From Gammaproteobacteria bacterium (GTDB lineage: Bacteria; Pseudomonadota; Gammaproteobacteria; Steroidobacterales; Woeseiaceae): a stretch of DNA of 64,000 nt. Location of the stretch: contig JAOTUU010000002.1 in the NCBI GenBank assembly GCA_029863705.1, positions 1 through 64,000 of the forward strand, in the 5' to 3' direction. Positions 40,848 through 48,287 of the stretch are shown here, piece after piece. A program made the translations under genes and the position numbers. Position 1 is the first letter of the stretch. Every line of letters starts with the position of its first letter. Below the pieces are notes generated by a model that searched no databases, had not been told where the DNA came from, and saw only the letters and a list, made by a program, of their open reading frames with translations.

Positions 40848-42387
40848 TTCGCGAGCCTCGCTTCGGTGGTCGCGGCGGTAGCTTGCTCAGCGACGCGGCA
40901 AATTCCGCGAATTCCTGTTTGCGCCGCCGCGCGCTGCCTTGTGGCAGCCAGCTAAGACTCAGCCGCTCTCGTTGTACCCGTTTGCGCAAATAGGGATCGC
41001 GTTCACCGGCGACGCGTTGTTTTGTCCAGCTGTCGCCCAGGCGATAAAAGCAGTCGCCCTGGGCACAACCAGCGAGCATGACGCCGTCGGCCAAGCCGCG
41101 CGAAAGCGCGAAATCGATGAATGCCGGCGGCAGCATGGCGACGCAGGGCATGGAGATTACCTGCGCACCCATGTCACTGAGTGCCGCTGCGTTGGCGGTA
41201 TTGCAGGTGTACACCAACACTCGTGAACCGTCCCCGAATCGAGCGGAAGCTTCTAGCGTGCGTTCTCGCAATTCAGACATCGGCTGATCCGGTAACTCAA
41301 TGCCTGCCACGATGGCTGTCGCGCGTCGGAACGGCGTGGCGGTCGGGCATGCGCCGACACAAAGTCCACAACTCATGCAGTGACTTTCATTGACGACAGC
41401 TTCAGTGTCATACGCCGCGCCGTCACTGCGTGGCTCCATGGTGATAGCACTGAATGGGCAATCTTCAGCGCAGCGGGCGCAGCCGTTGCAGTTGTCTAGA
41501 TTGACCACAGCCGGTGGCGTCGACTTTTTCGGTGGTATCCAGGGAAGCAGTGACAGGAATATCGAGCCACCAACCAGAATCAGCCACAGCTGGCCGCCCG
41601 GAATGAAATCGAGAATCGGATATGCGGCGAGGTAATACCAGTCGAGGTTAAGGGCTGCGGGAACGACGTCGAGGTCGGCGGGCCCCTGGCTGACGGCCGG
41701 GTAGACGAGGGAAAGGACGAGCAGGCTTATCGCAGTACCCAATGCAAGTGGTCGTGGTGGATTCACCCGAGCCCTGGCGTGTCGCTGGATATGCAGCCAC
41801 ATCAGAAACAGCATGAACAGCGGCGCGAAAATGTGCATGAACACCATAAGTGTGAAAAACCGACCACCAAGGGTTGTGCTGTTAAGAAAGTTGTTCGCGA
41901 TGGGCTCGCCAAAAAACGGCAGTGTGTCGAACCACTCGGTGGTCGCAATGGCAATGTACTGGGCCAGCTTGTCCCACACCAGCCAGTAGCCGGTGATACC
42001 GCACATGTACACGAACCAGATCAATGGCACGCCGGTTATCCAGGCGAAAAACCGCCTGCCGCGCAGCCGGTCCAATGAAAATTCACGGAGTATGTGCAGG
42101 AACATGACAATAACGAGCGCATCGGAAGCGTAACGGTGAAGGCTGCGCATGACGCCAGCCGCGTACCATTGGTCGTGCGTTATATATTCGACGGATGTGT
42201 ACGCGTCGGTGATGCCGGTATCAAAGAACAGGTACAGGTAGATGCCGGTAGCCGCGACTATCCAGAAGAAATACCAGCCCAACGCCCCCAGATTGGCGAG
42301 CGGGCTGTTGCGCTGCCCGAAGCTCCAGTCAAAGACCGTCTCGGCGCGCGCAAACAGTAGTCGAATAATGCGTTTCAGGAACGCCAT
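40840..42387 (-). CDS. Cytochrome b / 2[4Fe-4S] ferredoxin / MvhD-type fusion protein
   Basis: A 515-residue, three-part electron-transfer protein. Residues 1-285 are a cytochrome b N-terminal domain with two His-x13-His pairs (His84/His98 and His185/His199), the ligands of two b hemes. Residues 298-350 are a bacterial ferredoxin with CNGCARCAEDCP and CMSCGLCVGACP, binding two [4Fe-4S] clusters. Residues 388-470 resemble the MvhD/FlpD [2Fe-2S] domain of hydrogenase/heterodisulfide reductase, with Cys395, Cys415 and GCAQGDCFYRLG (Cys441, Cys446). The C-terminus is basic. It lies between senC and a small anchored protein. Quinone or quinol electron exchange with soluble carriers is a reasonable inference. 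Confidence 0.85.
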   Translation of the reverse strand: MAFLKRIIRLLFARAETVFDWSFGQRNSPLANLGALGWYFFWIVAATGIYLYLFFDTGITDAYTSVEYITHDQWYAAGVMRSLHRYASDALVIVMFLHILREFSLDRLRGRRFFAWITGVPLIWFVYMCGITGYWLVWDKLAQYIAIATTEWFDTLPFFGEPIANNFLNSTTLGGRFFTLMVFMHIFAPLFMLFLMWLHIQRHARARVNPPRPLALGTAISLLVLSLVYPAVSQGPADLDVVPAALNLDWYYLAAYPILDFIPGGQLWLILVGGSIFLSLLPWIPPKKSTPPAVVNLDNCNGCARCAEDCPFSAITMEPRSDGAAYDTEAVVNESHCMSCGLCVGACPTATPFRRATAIVAGIELPDQPMSELRERTLEASARFGDGSRVLVYTCNTANAAALSDMGAQVISMPCVAMLPPAFIDFALSRGLADGVMLAGCAQGDCFYRLGDSWTKQRVAGERDPYLRKRVQRERLSLSWLPQGSARRRKQEFAEFAASLSKLPPRPPKRGSRNA

Positions 42388-42397
42388 CTAATGCCAG

Positions 42398-43189
42398 TCA
42401 TCGCGCGCGGCGCCACTCGGTAATGACAAATAACAGAATGGCACCGAGGCAGAGCGCGCCTACCAGTATCGTCATGAAAATGGAGTAGTCGAATTTGTAA
42501 CGGCCACTATTGGGATCATAGACCGTACAGAATAACTTAAAAGTGTCCACCCAGTGGTCGACAATGCCCGCGTCTCGTGGCGTGTCGAACACCAGCTCTT
42601 TCAGCGGTTCCACAAATGAAGGCGCGTCGAAGTCCTGGCCGTATATCTGCCGGTACACTTTGCCGTCTGCATCGACAATGGTTGTCTGTGACAAATGGTC
42701 AAAGCCTTTGGCCGTCGCGAAGAACTGAAACCCTACGTCCTTACTGATGGCCGCAACGGTCGGTTCGTCAGAACTCAGGAAGTGCCAGTTGGGCGTATCA
42801 ATGCCTTTTCCCGATGCATACATGCGCATTCGGTCCGGAGTATCCACCTGCCAGTCGAAACCGATGGAGATAATCGAGAACGCGTCCTCGCCAAGTGCTT
42901 CATGGGCGATGTCGGCGTGTTTTTCGATATTCGTGGTAATAACAGGGCACACGTGGTGGCAACTGGTGTAAATGAGACTGATGACGAGTGGCTTGCCGCG
43001 CAGCGACTGCAGGGAAAAAGTCTGACCTTTTACATCCCGAAACGTGTAGTCGCCGATCGTATTACCGAGCGCGCCCTGGCTGATGGCCAGGGCGGCTTCT
43101 CGGTCGTAGTCCTGCTGTGCTGCTATCGGCGCTGCCACCCCCGCAAGGGTGAGAGCGCCGAATACGGCAGCAGCACGCGTTCTGGTCAG
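42398..43189 (-). CDS. SCO/SenC-family copper chaperone
   Basis: A SCO1/SenC/PrrC thioredoxin-fold protein that inserts copper into the CuA site. The CxxxC copper motif is in TSCHHVCPV and the distal His is in GFDHLSQTT; a C-terminal helix (about TILVGALCLGAILLFVI) anchors it, which is unusual, since most SCO proteins are N-anchored. From the GTG at 43138 the protein would lack an export signal; reading from CTG at 43189 gives TRTRAAAVFGALTLAGVAAPIAAQ, a good signal peptide, so I use the CTG. It lies just after the oxidase subunit I gene. Confidence 0.85.
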   Translation of the reverse strand: MTRTRAAAVFGALTLAGVAAPIAAQQDYDREAALAISQGALGNTIGDYTFRDVKGQTFSLQSLRGKPLVISLIYTSCHHVCPVITTNIEKHADIAHEALGEDAFSIISIGFDWQVDTPDRMRMYASGKGIDTPNWHFLSSDEPTVAAISKDVGFQFFATAKGFDHLSQTTIVDADGKVYRQIYGQDFDAPSFVEPLKELVFDTPRDAGIVDHWVDTFKLFCTVYDPNSGRYKFDYSIFMTILVGALCLGAILLFVITEWRRAR

Positions 43190-43197
43190 CTTTCCGG

Positions 43198-44892
43198 CTA
43201 GCTTAATGGCCAGATCTCAGACAGGTACTTCCAGTTCACGAAGTAATACAAGACAAATGCTACAAAGAAGATTGAGACCAGGAATACCGTGCCTGGAATC
43301 TTCAACGACTCAGTACTGCCATAGTGACTTACTGCGGCAGACTCTGGTGGAACTTCGGGATACTCGGGCTTCTCATCCTCGGCGAGTTTCTTGCCGAAAA
43401 AGACTGAGCCAACTACAACCACGACATACATGAGGCCACCAATTGCCGCCATTATCGCGAATATGCCGTTAAGGCCCATCATCAAATAGGCCGCCGACGG
43501 ATAGTCGAACGGCAATATGGCATCCGCGAACGTCATATCCCAGTGTCGTCGTGACACACCGAGTGTTCCCGCACCCATCATGAATATTGAGATGCCTGCA
43601 ACACCGATACCGAATACATACGGCTGCCACCTCGCGACTCTCTTCATTACGAGTTCACGGCGGAAGATCAATGGTACGAGAAGGTACGTTATCGCCATGA
43701 ATGCGAGTGTCGTTCCCGCCACCACGGTGCCGTGGAAGTGACCCGGTACATACAAGGTGTTGTGCATGATCAGGTTGATCTGTTCGGTACCCATCACGAC
43801 GCCGGAAATACCGCCAATAAAGCCGAAGAACACGAGCGACATGAACATGCCGGAAAACGCAGGATTACCCCATGGCGCCTTGCGCAGCCACTCGAACATG
43901 CCCTTGGTGAGCCCGCGCCCACGCTGCGCCGCCTCGATCGCGCCAGGTACGCTCATGCCGTGAATCATGCTGCCAAGTACAGCCAGGTACATCGCATAAC
44001 TCGTGTTGAAAATCTTCCATTCCGAACTCAGTCCCGGCTCGACCAACAGGTGGTGAGCACTCGCGAGTTGCAGGAACAGGATGTACATGAGGAACGCCAT
44101 GCGGCTGATCTTCTCTGACAGTGGTTTGGCGCCAAACACCATCGCAGCTATCGCATACCAGACTGAAACATGTGCAGCGACGTTAATCTGTTGTGATGAA
44201 TGCCCCATCGCCCACCAGATGGTCTTGTAGACCAGCGGGTCAATATGGCTGACGAGGCCGACCGACCAGAGAAATGTCGGTATCAGAATGATGGCACCCG
44301 AGGCGATCGTGAACACCGCAATGATCGCTGCAGTTAATGCACCGAACGTAACCAGCGGAACTGACCCTTCATAGGTCTTATCCCGTTTCGCGATCACAAG
44401 AGTGCCGAAGAAGACACCGCAACCGATCAGCGCCCCGACCGCAAACAAGATGATGCCCAGATAGAAGCCAGGTTCCGCCATCATCGGCACATACGAGGTG
44501 AACATGACGCTCGACCCGCCTTGCAAGACCACGACATTCGTAATCAATGCACCAACAAGCATCATCCCGAACCCGGCCCAGGCCCATTTGGGACCGGCCA
44601 ATCTTGAGTTCAAGAGTATCGCCGAGGCGAAATACAAAACCGCCATTTCGAAGAAGATGCACCAAACCAGCAGTACGTCAAGGCCGTGGGCAGTCAGTGC
44701 CAGGTAAAACCAGTCTGCTGGAAGAAAATGAACGGCTGGCCAGCGAGTCAATGCGACCGACAGGCCAAACAGCCCACCGATCGCAAGAAACACGACAGCG
44801 GCGACGGCATTTGCCTTGATAAGTTTCTCAGCTGCCCGGTCAACTTTCAGACCGGTTGTCGGGCAGGTACGATAATCGAAAAGTTTGCTCAT
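43198..44892 (-). CDS. B-family heme-copper reductase subunit I lacking the active-site Tyr (sNOR-like candidate)
   Basis: A 564-residue polytopic subunit with about 13-14 helices, most like B-type (ba3) oxidases. Heme and copper ligands are present: His69 (low-spin heme), His231, His280 and His281 (CuB), His385 (high-spin heme) and His387 (low-spin heme) in VPGHFHGT. In oxygen reductases of this group the CuB helix reads GHPxVY with Tyr cross-linked to His; here it reads GHSSQQ, so Gln235 stands where Tyr should be. Tyr loss is a mark of NO reductases in this superfamily. With the CuA subunit and SenC neighbours it matches the norS-norY-senC type cluster of sNOR. NO reduction is inference. 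Confidence 0.85.
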   Translation of the reverse strand: MSKLFDYRTCPTTGLKVDRAAEKLIKANAVAAVVFLAIGGLFGLSVALTRWPAVHFLPADWFYLALTAHGLDVLLVWCIFFEMAVLYFASAILLNSRLAGPKWAWAGFGMMLVGALITNVVVLQGGSSVMFTSYVPMMAEPGFYLGIILFAVGALIGCGVFFGTLVIAKRDKTYEGSVPLVTFGALTAAIIAVFTIASGAIILIPTFLWSVGLVSHIDPLVYKTIWWAMGHSSQQINVAAHVSVWYAIAAMVFGAKPLSEKISRMAFLMYILFLQLASAHHLLVEPGLSSEWKIFNTSYAMYLAVLGSMIHGMSVPGAIEAAQRGRGLTKGMFEWLRKAPWGNPAFSGMFMSLVFFGFIGGISGVVMGTEQINLIMHNTLYVPGHFHGTVVAGTTLAFMAITYLLVPLIFRRELVMKRVARWQPYVFGIGVAGISIFMMGAGTLGVSRRHWDMTFADAILPFDYPSAAYLMMGLNGIFAIMAAIGGLMYVVVVVGSVFFGKKLAEDEKPEYPEVPPESAAVSHYGSTESLKIPGTVFLVSIFFVAFVLYYFVNWKYLSEIWPLS

Positions 44893-44904
44893 GATTTCTA
44901 CCCC

Positions 44905-45438
44905 TTACTCGACAACGTAGATTTTACCTACCATCGTGTGGTGGCCGATTCCACAGAATTCGTTACAGACAACACCAAACTCACCCGTTTTATCGGGCTT
45001 GACCGTCACGACTATGTCGTACCCGGGGTGAACCTGAACATTGATATTGATGGGCTGTAACGAGAATCCGTGTTGCCAGTCCATTGAAGACATGTGCAAG
45101 CGGTAGCTCTGGTCTTTTTCCAGCTCCAGAATTGGCCACCATTGCCACAATCTTGCTATTAGATATACGTCACTGCCGGGTGGCGGATGAACGACCGGAA
45201 AACCAGCTTCCTCACCTACCTGGAATTCATCGATCATTTCCTGCGCATGTTCGGCAAATCGCTGCGGTTTGATCTGATAGGCCTCACTGGAGAGATTTTG
45301 CTCTCCAGCCCCATGCCAATAGATCATCATGAAGAACATGGTGAGGCCCCAAAGGAAGGCGACGACTATCCAGATCAGCTCGACCTTGGCGATAGGCTGA
45401 CGCCACCAGATGCGTTCACTCGGCGGTGAAATGGCCAT
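44905..45438 (-). CDS. CuA-containing subunit II of the heme-copper reductase (norY-like)
   Basis: A 177-residue subunit with one membrane helix (about 21-40), the compact B-type form, and a periplasmic cupredoxin domain. The binuclear CuA site is intact: His123, then CNEFCGIGHHTM with Cys158, Cys162, His166 and Met169. It takes electrons from a c-type cytochrome or other periplasmic donor and passes them to subunit I, which starts 12 bp downstream. A full CuA site argues against a quinol-only enzyme. Confidence 0.9.
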   Translation of the reverse strand: MAISPPSERIWWRQPIAKVELIWIVVAFLWGLTMFFMMIYWHGAGEQNLSSEAYQIKPQRFAEHAQEMIDEFQVGEEAGFPVVHPPPGSDVYLIARLWQWWPILELEKDQSYRLHMSSMDWQHGFSLQPININVQVHPGYDIVVTVKPDKTGEFGVVCNEFCGIGHHTMVGKIYVVE

Positions 45439-45450
45439 GATGTGGTCCCC

Positions 45451-45633
45451 TTAATCCGCTATCGGAATTTGGGTAATCTCGATGATCCCCCAAATGATAT
45501 AAAACACCGCTGGCATAGCGATGCCAAGAACCAGCAGCAAAAACGGGTTATCGAGCACCCGTTGCATCAATGGAATTTGCTCCTGGTCGGGATCCGGCGA
45601 TTGGTCTTCGCCGGTATTGTTATTCTCGGACAT
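45451..45633 (-). CDS. Small single-helix membrane protein of the heme-copper cluster
   Basis: A 60-residue protein starting MSENNNTGEDQSPD, with an acidic head and one C-terminal helix (about 31-52, NPFLLLVLGIAMPAVFYIIW). ATG at 45633 has GGAG seven bases upstream; the frame opens further at 45696 but without a ribosome site. It is the first gene of the cluster, 12 bp before the CuA subunit. By size and position it could be a subunit IIa-like or assembly helper. Confidence 0.75.
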   Translation of the reverse strand: MSENNNTGEDQSPDPDQEQIPLMQRVLDNPFLLLVLGIAMPAVFYIIWGIIEITQIPIAD

Positions 45634-45708
45634 CGTCAGTCTCCCCTGGTCGACTGTGGCAGGCGTGAGTACCGAATATCCCCGTTCGGCAGGCACACCG
45701 TTGCTGGA

Positions 45709-45737
45709 AATTTAAACCAACTCAATAATATTGTAAA
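45709..45737 (-). promoter_or_regulatory. Candidate promoter of the heme-copper/cytochrome b cluster
   Basis: On the minus strand TTTACA and TAAATT are separated by exactly 17 bp, which would start transcription near 45703 and leave a leader of about 70 nt before ATG 45633. I looked for FNR (TTGAT-N4-ATCAA) and found only a poor half-match; no clear NsrR or NorR-type palindrome was seen. Confidence 0.45.
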
Positions 45738-45923
45738 TCAGTGGTTTCCCGTATATACGCTAATCAGCTTAAAACTCACCAATGCGAGGGTTAGGAGGAT
45801 GCCGAAGAAGAGCAGCGAACGGTATTTGAATCGCCGGCCCGCGGCGATTTCGATGCGATCAACGATCCAGTTGGCCCCGAGATACAGAATCGCGGCGACA
45901 AGCGTGAAATAGACTATTTGCAA
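45738..45923 (-). CDS. Small two-helix membrane protein (61 aa)
   Basis: A 61-residue protein from TTG 45923 (MQIVYFTLVAAILYLGANW) with two hydrophobic helices (about 3-17 and 37-55) around a charged loop DRIEIAAGRRFKYR. It starts 15 bp after rpiA on the same strand and ends just before the heme-copper promoter. I recognise no family. Confidence 0.6.
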   Translation of the reverse strand: MQIVYFTLVAAILYLGANWIVDRIEIAAGRRFKYRSLLFFGILLTLALVSFKLISVYTGNH

Positions 45924-45938
45924 CGAATCGTCCGCGAA

Positions 45939-46598
45939 TCAGGCGCGCAATTCCCGAATGCCGCTATCGTCCGCGATCAGGAGGATGTCAGCAGGGCGGT
46001 GTGCGAACAGACCAACGGTGATAATGCCGGGAATTTGATTTAAGCGGGTTTCCATCTCTAGCGGGTTACCGATGTGCATGTCGTGCACATCGAGGATGTG
46101 ATTACCATTGTCAGTAACGAATCCCTCACGCCAGATCGGCTGTGCTCGTAGCTTGACAAGTTTACGGGCGACGAATGCCTGAGCCATCGGCAAAACCTCA
46201 AGAGGCAAGGGGAATTCGCCCAGCATGCCAACTATTTTGGTCTCGTCCACAATGCAAACAAAACGCCTTGCCGCGTTTGCGATTACTTTCTCGCGGGTCA
46301 AGGCGCCGCCGCCGCCTTTGATCAGGTGCAGGCGTTTTGTAGCTTCGTCAGCGCCATCGATGTAAATGTCAACGTCGCCAACTTCGTTCAGCGTGGAAAC
46401 TTCAAAGCCCTTTTGCTCCAGAAGTGTCGTCGACTCCCTGGAACTTGAAACCACTTTGTCGATGCGGTCGGCTACGGTCGGCAGTAGATCTATTAGCTCG
46501 TTGACAGTTGAGCCGGTGCCGACTCCCAGGACCACCCCCGGTTCAATAAACTCGAGTGACGCTCTGGCAGCGCTGCGTTTTTTCTCTTTGGCGTCCAT
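45939..46598 (-). CDS. rpiA: Ribose-5-phosphate isomerase A
   Basis: A 219-residue RpiA of the pentose phosphate pathway. Motifs: VLGVGTGSTVNELID, DGADEATKRLHLIKGGGGALTREK and the C-terminal GLFAHRPADILLIADDSG. In E. coli rpiA is close to fau (ygfA) and ssrS; here the histone-like gene lies between. The pathway partner rpe is in this window at 32745. Confidence 0.96.
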   Translation of the reverse strand: MDAKEKKRSAARASLEFIEPGVVLGVGTGSTVNELIDLLPTVADRIDKVVSSSRESTTLLEQKGFEVSTLNEVGDVDIYIDGADEATKRLHLIKGGGGALTREKVIANAARRFVCIVDETKIVGMLGEFPLPLEVLPMAQAFVARKLVKLRAQPIWREGFVTDNGNHILDVHDMHIGNPLEMETRLNQIPGIITVGLFAHRPADILLIADDSGIRELRA

Positions 46599-46654
46599 AT
46601 GAGGTGCCTAGTGTATACCGAAATGGGTCAACAAATTTAGACGTGTCGCACACA

Positions 46655-46680
46655 AAAGTGCCCGCAGAAGCGGGCACTTT
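46655..46680 (-). terminator. Hairpin terminator of the histone-like gene
   Basis: AAGTGCCCGC and GCGGGCACTT flank an AGAA loop, a 10-11 bp GC-rich stem. On the minus strand it is followed by a short T run. It lies 43 bp after the histone-like stop and 57 bp before rpiA. Confidence 0.7.
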
Positions 46681-46722
46681 GTGTTTGCTTGGAAGAAAAC
46701 TGACCTTCCCAGCAGCTGAAGG

Positions 46723-47172
46723 CTAACGTTTCCGTTTGCGGGAAGCCTTTTTCTTCGTCTTACGTTTCGTCTTACGCTTGGCTACCTTCCTTTTAGCCTT
46801 TTTCTTCGTCTTACGCTTGGCTACTTTTTTCTTAGCCTTTTTCTTCGTCTTACGCTTCGTCTTACGCTTGGCTACTTTTTTCTTAGCCTTTTTCTTCGTC
46901 TTACGCTTCGTCTTACGCTTGGCTACTTTTTTCTTAGCCTTTTTCTTTGTCTTACGTTTCGTCTTACGCTTGGCTACTTTTTTCTTAGCCTTGCGTTTGG
47001 TGACTTTCTTTTTCGTCTTACGCTTGGCTACTTTTTTCTTAGCCTTGCGTTTGGTGACTTTCTTTTTCGCTGCGCGTTTCTTAGGTGCAGCTTTTTTCCT
47101 TGCTGTTACTTTCCGCTTCTTCGCGACTTTTCGCTTAGAAGCTTTTTTCCGTGACTTCTTCTTAGTAGCCAT
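46723..47172 (-). CDS. Histone H1-like Lys/Arg-rich DNA-binding protein
   Basis: A 149-residue protein made of only eight residue types (M, A, T, S, V, P, K, R), dominated by Lys and Arg, from MATKKKSRKKASKRKVAKK to ASRKRKR. It resembles eukaryotic H1 tails and bacterial histone-like proteins such as AlgP or Hc1. ATG at 47172 has GGAG seven bases upstream; the longer frame from 47217 adds a non-basic, unlikely head. Much of it is a tandem repeat of a 17-residue unit (VAKRKTKRKTKKKAKKK). It probably compacts or coats DNA. It sits between rpiA and fau, where E. coli has no such gene. Confidence 0.85.
   Translation of the reverse strand: MATKKKSRKKASKRKVAKKRKVTARKKAAPKKRAAKKKVTKRKAKKKVAKRKTKKKVTKRKAKKKVAKRKTKRKTKKKAKKKVAKRKTKRKTKKKAKKKVAKRKTKRKTKKKAKKKVAKRKTKKKAKRKVAKRKTKRKTKKKASRKRKR
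46819..47025. repeat. 51-bp tandem repeats inside the histone-like gene
   Basis: The plus-strand motif GGCTACTTTTTTCTTAGCC recurs at 46819, 46870, 46921 and 46972, exactly 51 bp apart, and again at 47026 after a 54-bp variant unit. Each unit encodes 17 residues. The copies differ by a few bases, so this region can expand or contract in frame. Confidence 0.85.
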
Positions 47173-47497
47173 TGTGTTTCTCCGTGTCGGGTACCCGGCG
47201 TTGAGTATATACAACAAAACCCAAAAATCCAGCGACTTAGGTGACGCTGTTAACGTTTTTAGGAATTCGCGAAAAACACTGTGCGCGGCTGAGAAAAGAA
47301 CGATTCGCTACTTTACGAAAAAAAGTCGCGGGTGAATTCCAGTTACGCTTAATATTTTTGGCACAATTGCTTAGCGATTTTTTTCCGGGTGCATTCAAAA
47401 TAGTGTCGCGCCCAGAATCGGACGTACGTTATCGGATGCAGAAAAATTCGGGGCAAAAATTACGCTGACCTGGGTCTGTTTGCGTCGATGCGTCGCG
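47173..47497. other. 325-bp AT-richer intergenic region upstream of the histone-like gene
   Basis: I see no convincing gene here. A minus-strand TATACT (47204-47209) 32 bp before the histone-like ATG is a possible -10 without a clear -35. The rest shows no tRNA, hairpin terminator or repeat that I can support. Confidence 0.4.
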
Positions 47498-48073
47498 CTA
47501 TTGGCTGTCTGTTGTTACGCTGTAAAGCCGTATATCCCAAGGGTTTGGCTCAATTTTCTCGATTTTTTGGCAATCAAAAGCGACGCCCATCAGTTTCGGC
47601 CGTAACCACTGCCGTCTGTGCTTCAAAAATGAGAAGCAGCGGTCGAAGTAGCCGCCGCCCATTCCAATTCGATGACAATCATCATCGAATGCAACAACTG
47701 GCGTGACGACAACATCAATTTGACCGGCATCTATTCTCGGGCTGCCAACAGGCTCCCAAAGATCGAAACGACTCTTCTCAAGGAGCGTTTCGGGCAGCAA
47801 CTGCCGGAAAAACATGCCGTGCTTGTCTGCAACAACCGGAGCAAAAATGCGCTTATTTGCGCGCCAGGCGCGCTCAATGATAAAGCTCGTGTCAACTTCG
47901 TCGTAAGAGGACAGGTAGCAGGCAATCGTGTTGCAGGCCATAAACTCGTGTGAATGAACGATGCGTTCTGCAATAACTTGCGACGCGTGAATGCGAGTTT
48001 GATCGTCAAGGAGGCGACGAGCGCGCAATCCGCGTTTGCGTAACCGTGCGGTTGCATTAGTTGCCTGAGTCAA
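47498..48073 (-). CDS. fau: 5-formyltetrahydrofolate cyclo-ligase
   Basis: A 191-residue enzyme (YgfA) that returns 5-formyl-THF to 5,10-methenyl-THF, a one-carbon link to the glycine cleavage system in this window. Motifs: LRKRGLRARR at the N-terminus, CYLSSYDEVDT and GMGGGYFDRCF. Start TTG 48073 lies 2 bases after the 6S RNA end, so fau is read from the same transcript as in E. coli ssrS-ygfA. One caution is the lack of a clear ribosome site. Confidence 0.92.
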   Translation of the reverse strand: MTQATNATARLRKRGLRARRLLDDQTRIHASQVIAERIVHSHEFMACNTIACYLSSYDEVDTSFIIERAWRANKRIFAPVVADKHGMFFRQLLPETLLEKSRFDLWEPVGSPRIDAGQIDVVVTPVVAFDDDCHRIGMGGGYFDRCFSFLKHRRQWLRPKLMGVAFDCQKIEKIEPNPWDIRLYSVTTDSQ

Positions 48074-48075
48074 AA

Positions 48076-48262
48076 GCGCCTCCCGCCTGTGCCGTTACAG
48101 ACCGTCGCTCTCGAACCGGAGCAACAGGTGGGGTCAGCCGTGACAGCAACAGGCTTGCCGCGATAGCGGCCCTGCTCAAATGCTGCCAACAGTGCGCGAC
48201 CCCGAGGTAAAAATTTAGGGTCGAAAGGTATCCAGGTCGGTATCGAACACTGCAGGAGGCGC
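48076..48262 (-). ncRNA. ssrS: 6S RNA
   Basis: In the 214-bp gap between zapA and fau, the minus strand contains a 187-nt element whose ends pair over 11 bp: GCGCCTCCTGC at the 5' end (48262-48252) and GCGGGAGGCGC at the 3' end (48086-48076), with one G-U pair. This long closing stem, the length near E. coli's 184 nt and the zapA-6S-fau location identify 6S RNA, the promoter-mimic that binds sigma70 RNA polymerase in stationary phase. The central bubble was not modelled, so the exact ends could shift by a few bases. Confidence 0.88.
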
Positions 48263-48287
48263 CAATTTGGTTTTCCTGCCGAGTGCG

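Noticed and set aside
45634-45737. A possible FNR box (TTGAG-N4-TTTAA) before the heme-copper cluster
   Set aside because: Too many mismatches to TTGAT-N4-ATCAA; it overlaps the better -35/-10 pair.
46819-47040. Evenly spaced direct repeats suggesting a CRISPR array
   Set aside because: The repeats are contiguous 51-bp coding units without unique spacers, and no cas genes are present.
46736-47335. A 199-residue plus-strand frame of Leu/Phe-rich repeats, looking like a membrane protein
   Set aside because: It is the antisense of the Lys/Arg-rich histone-like gene; AAG/AAA lysine codons read backwards give Phe and Leu. The minus-strand gene has a ribosome site and terminator.
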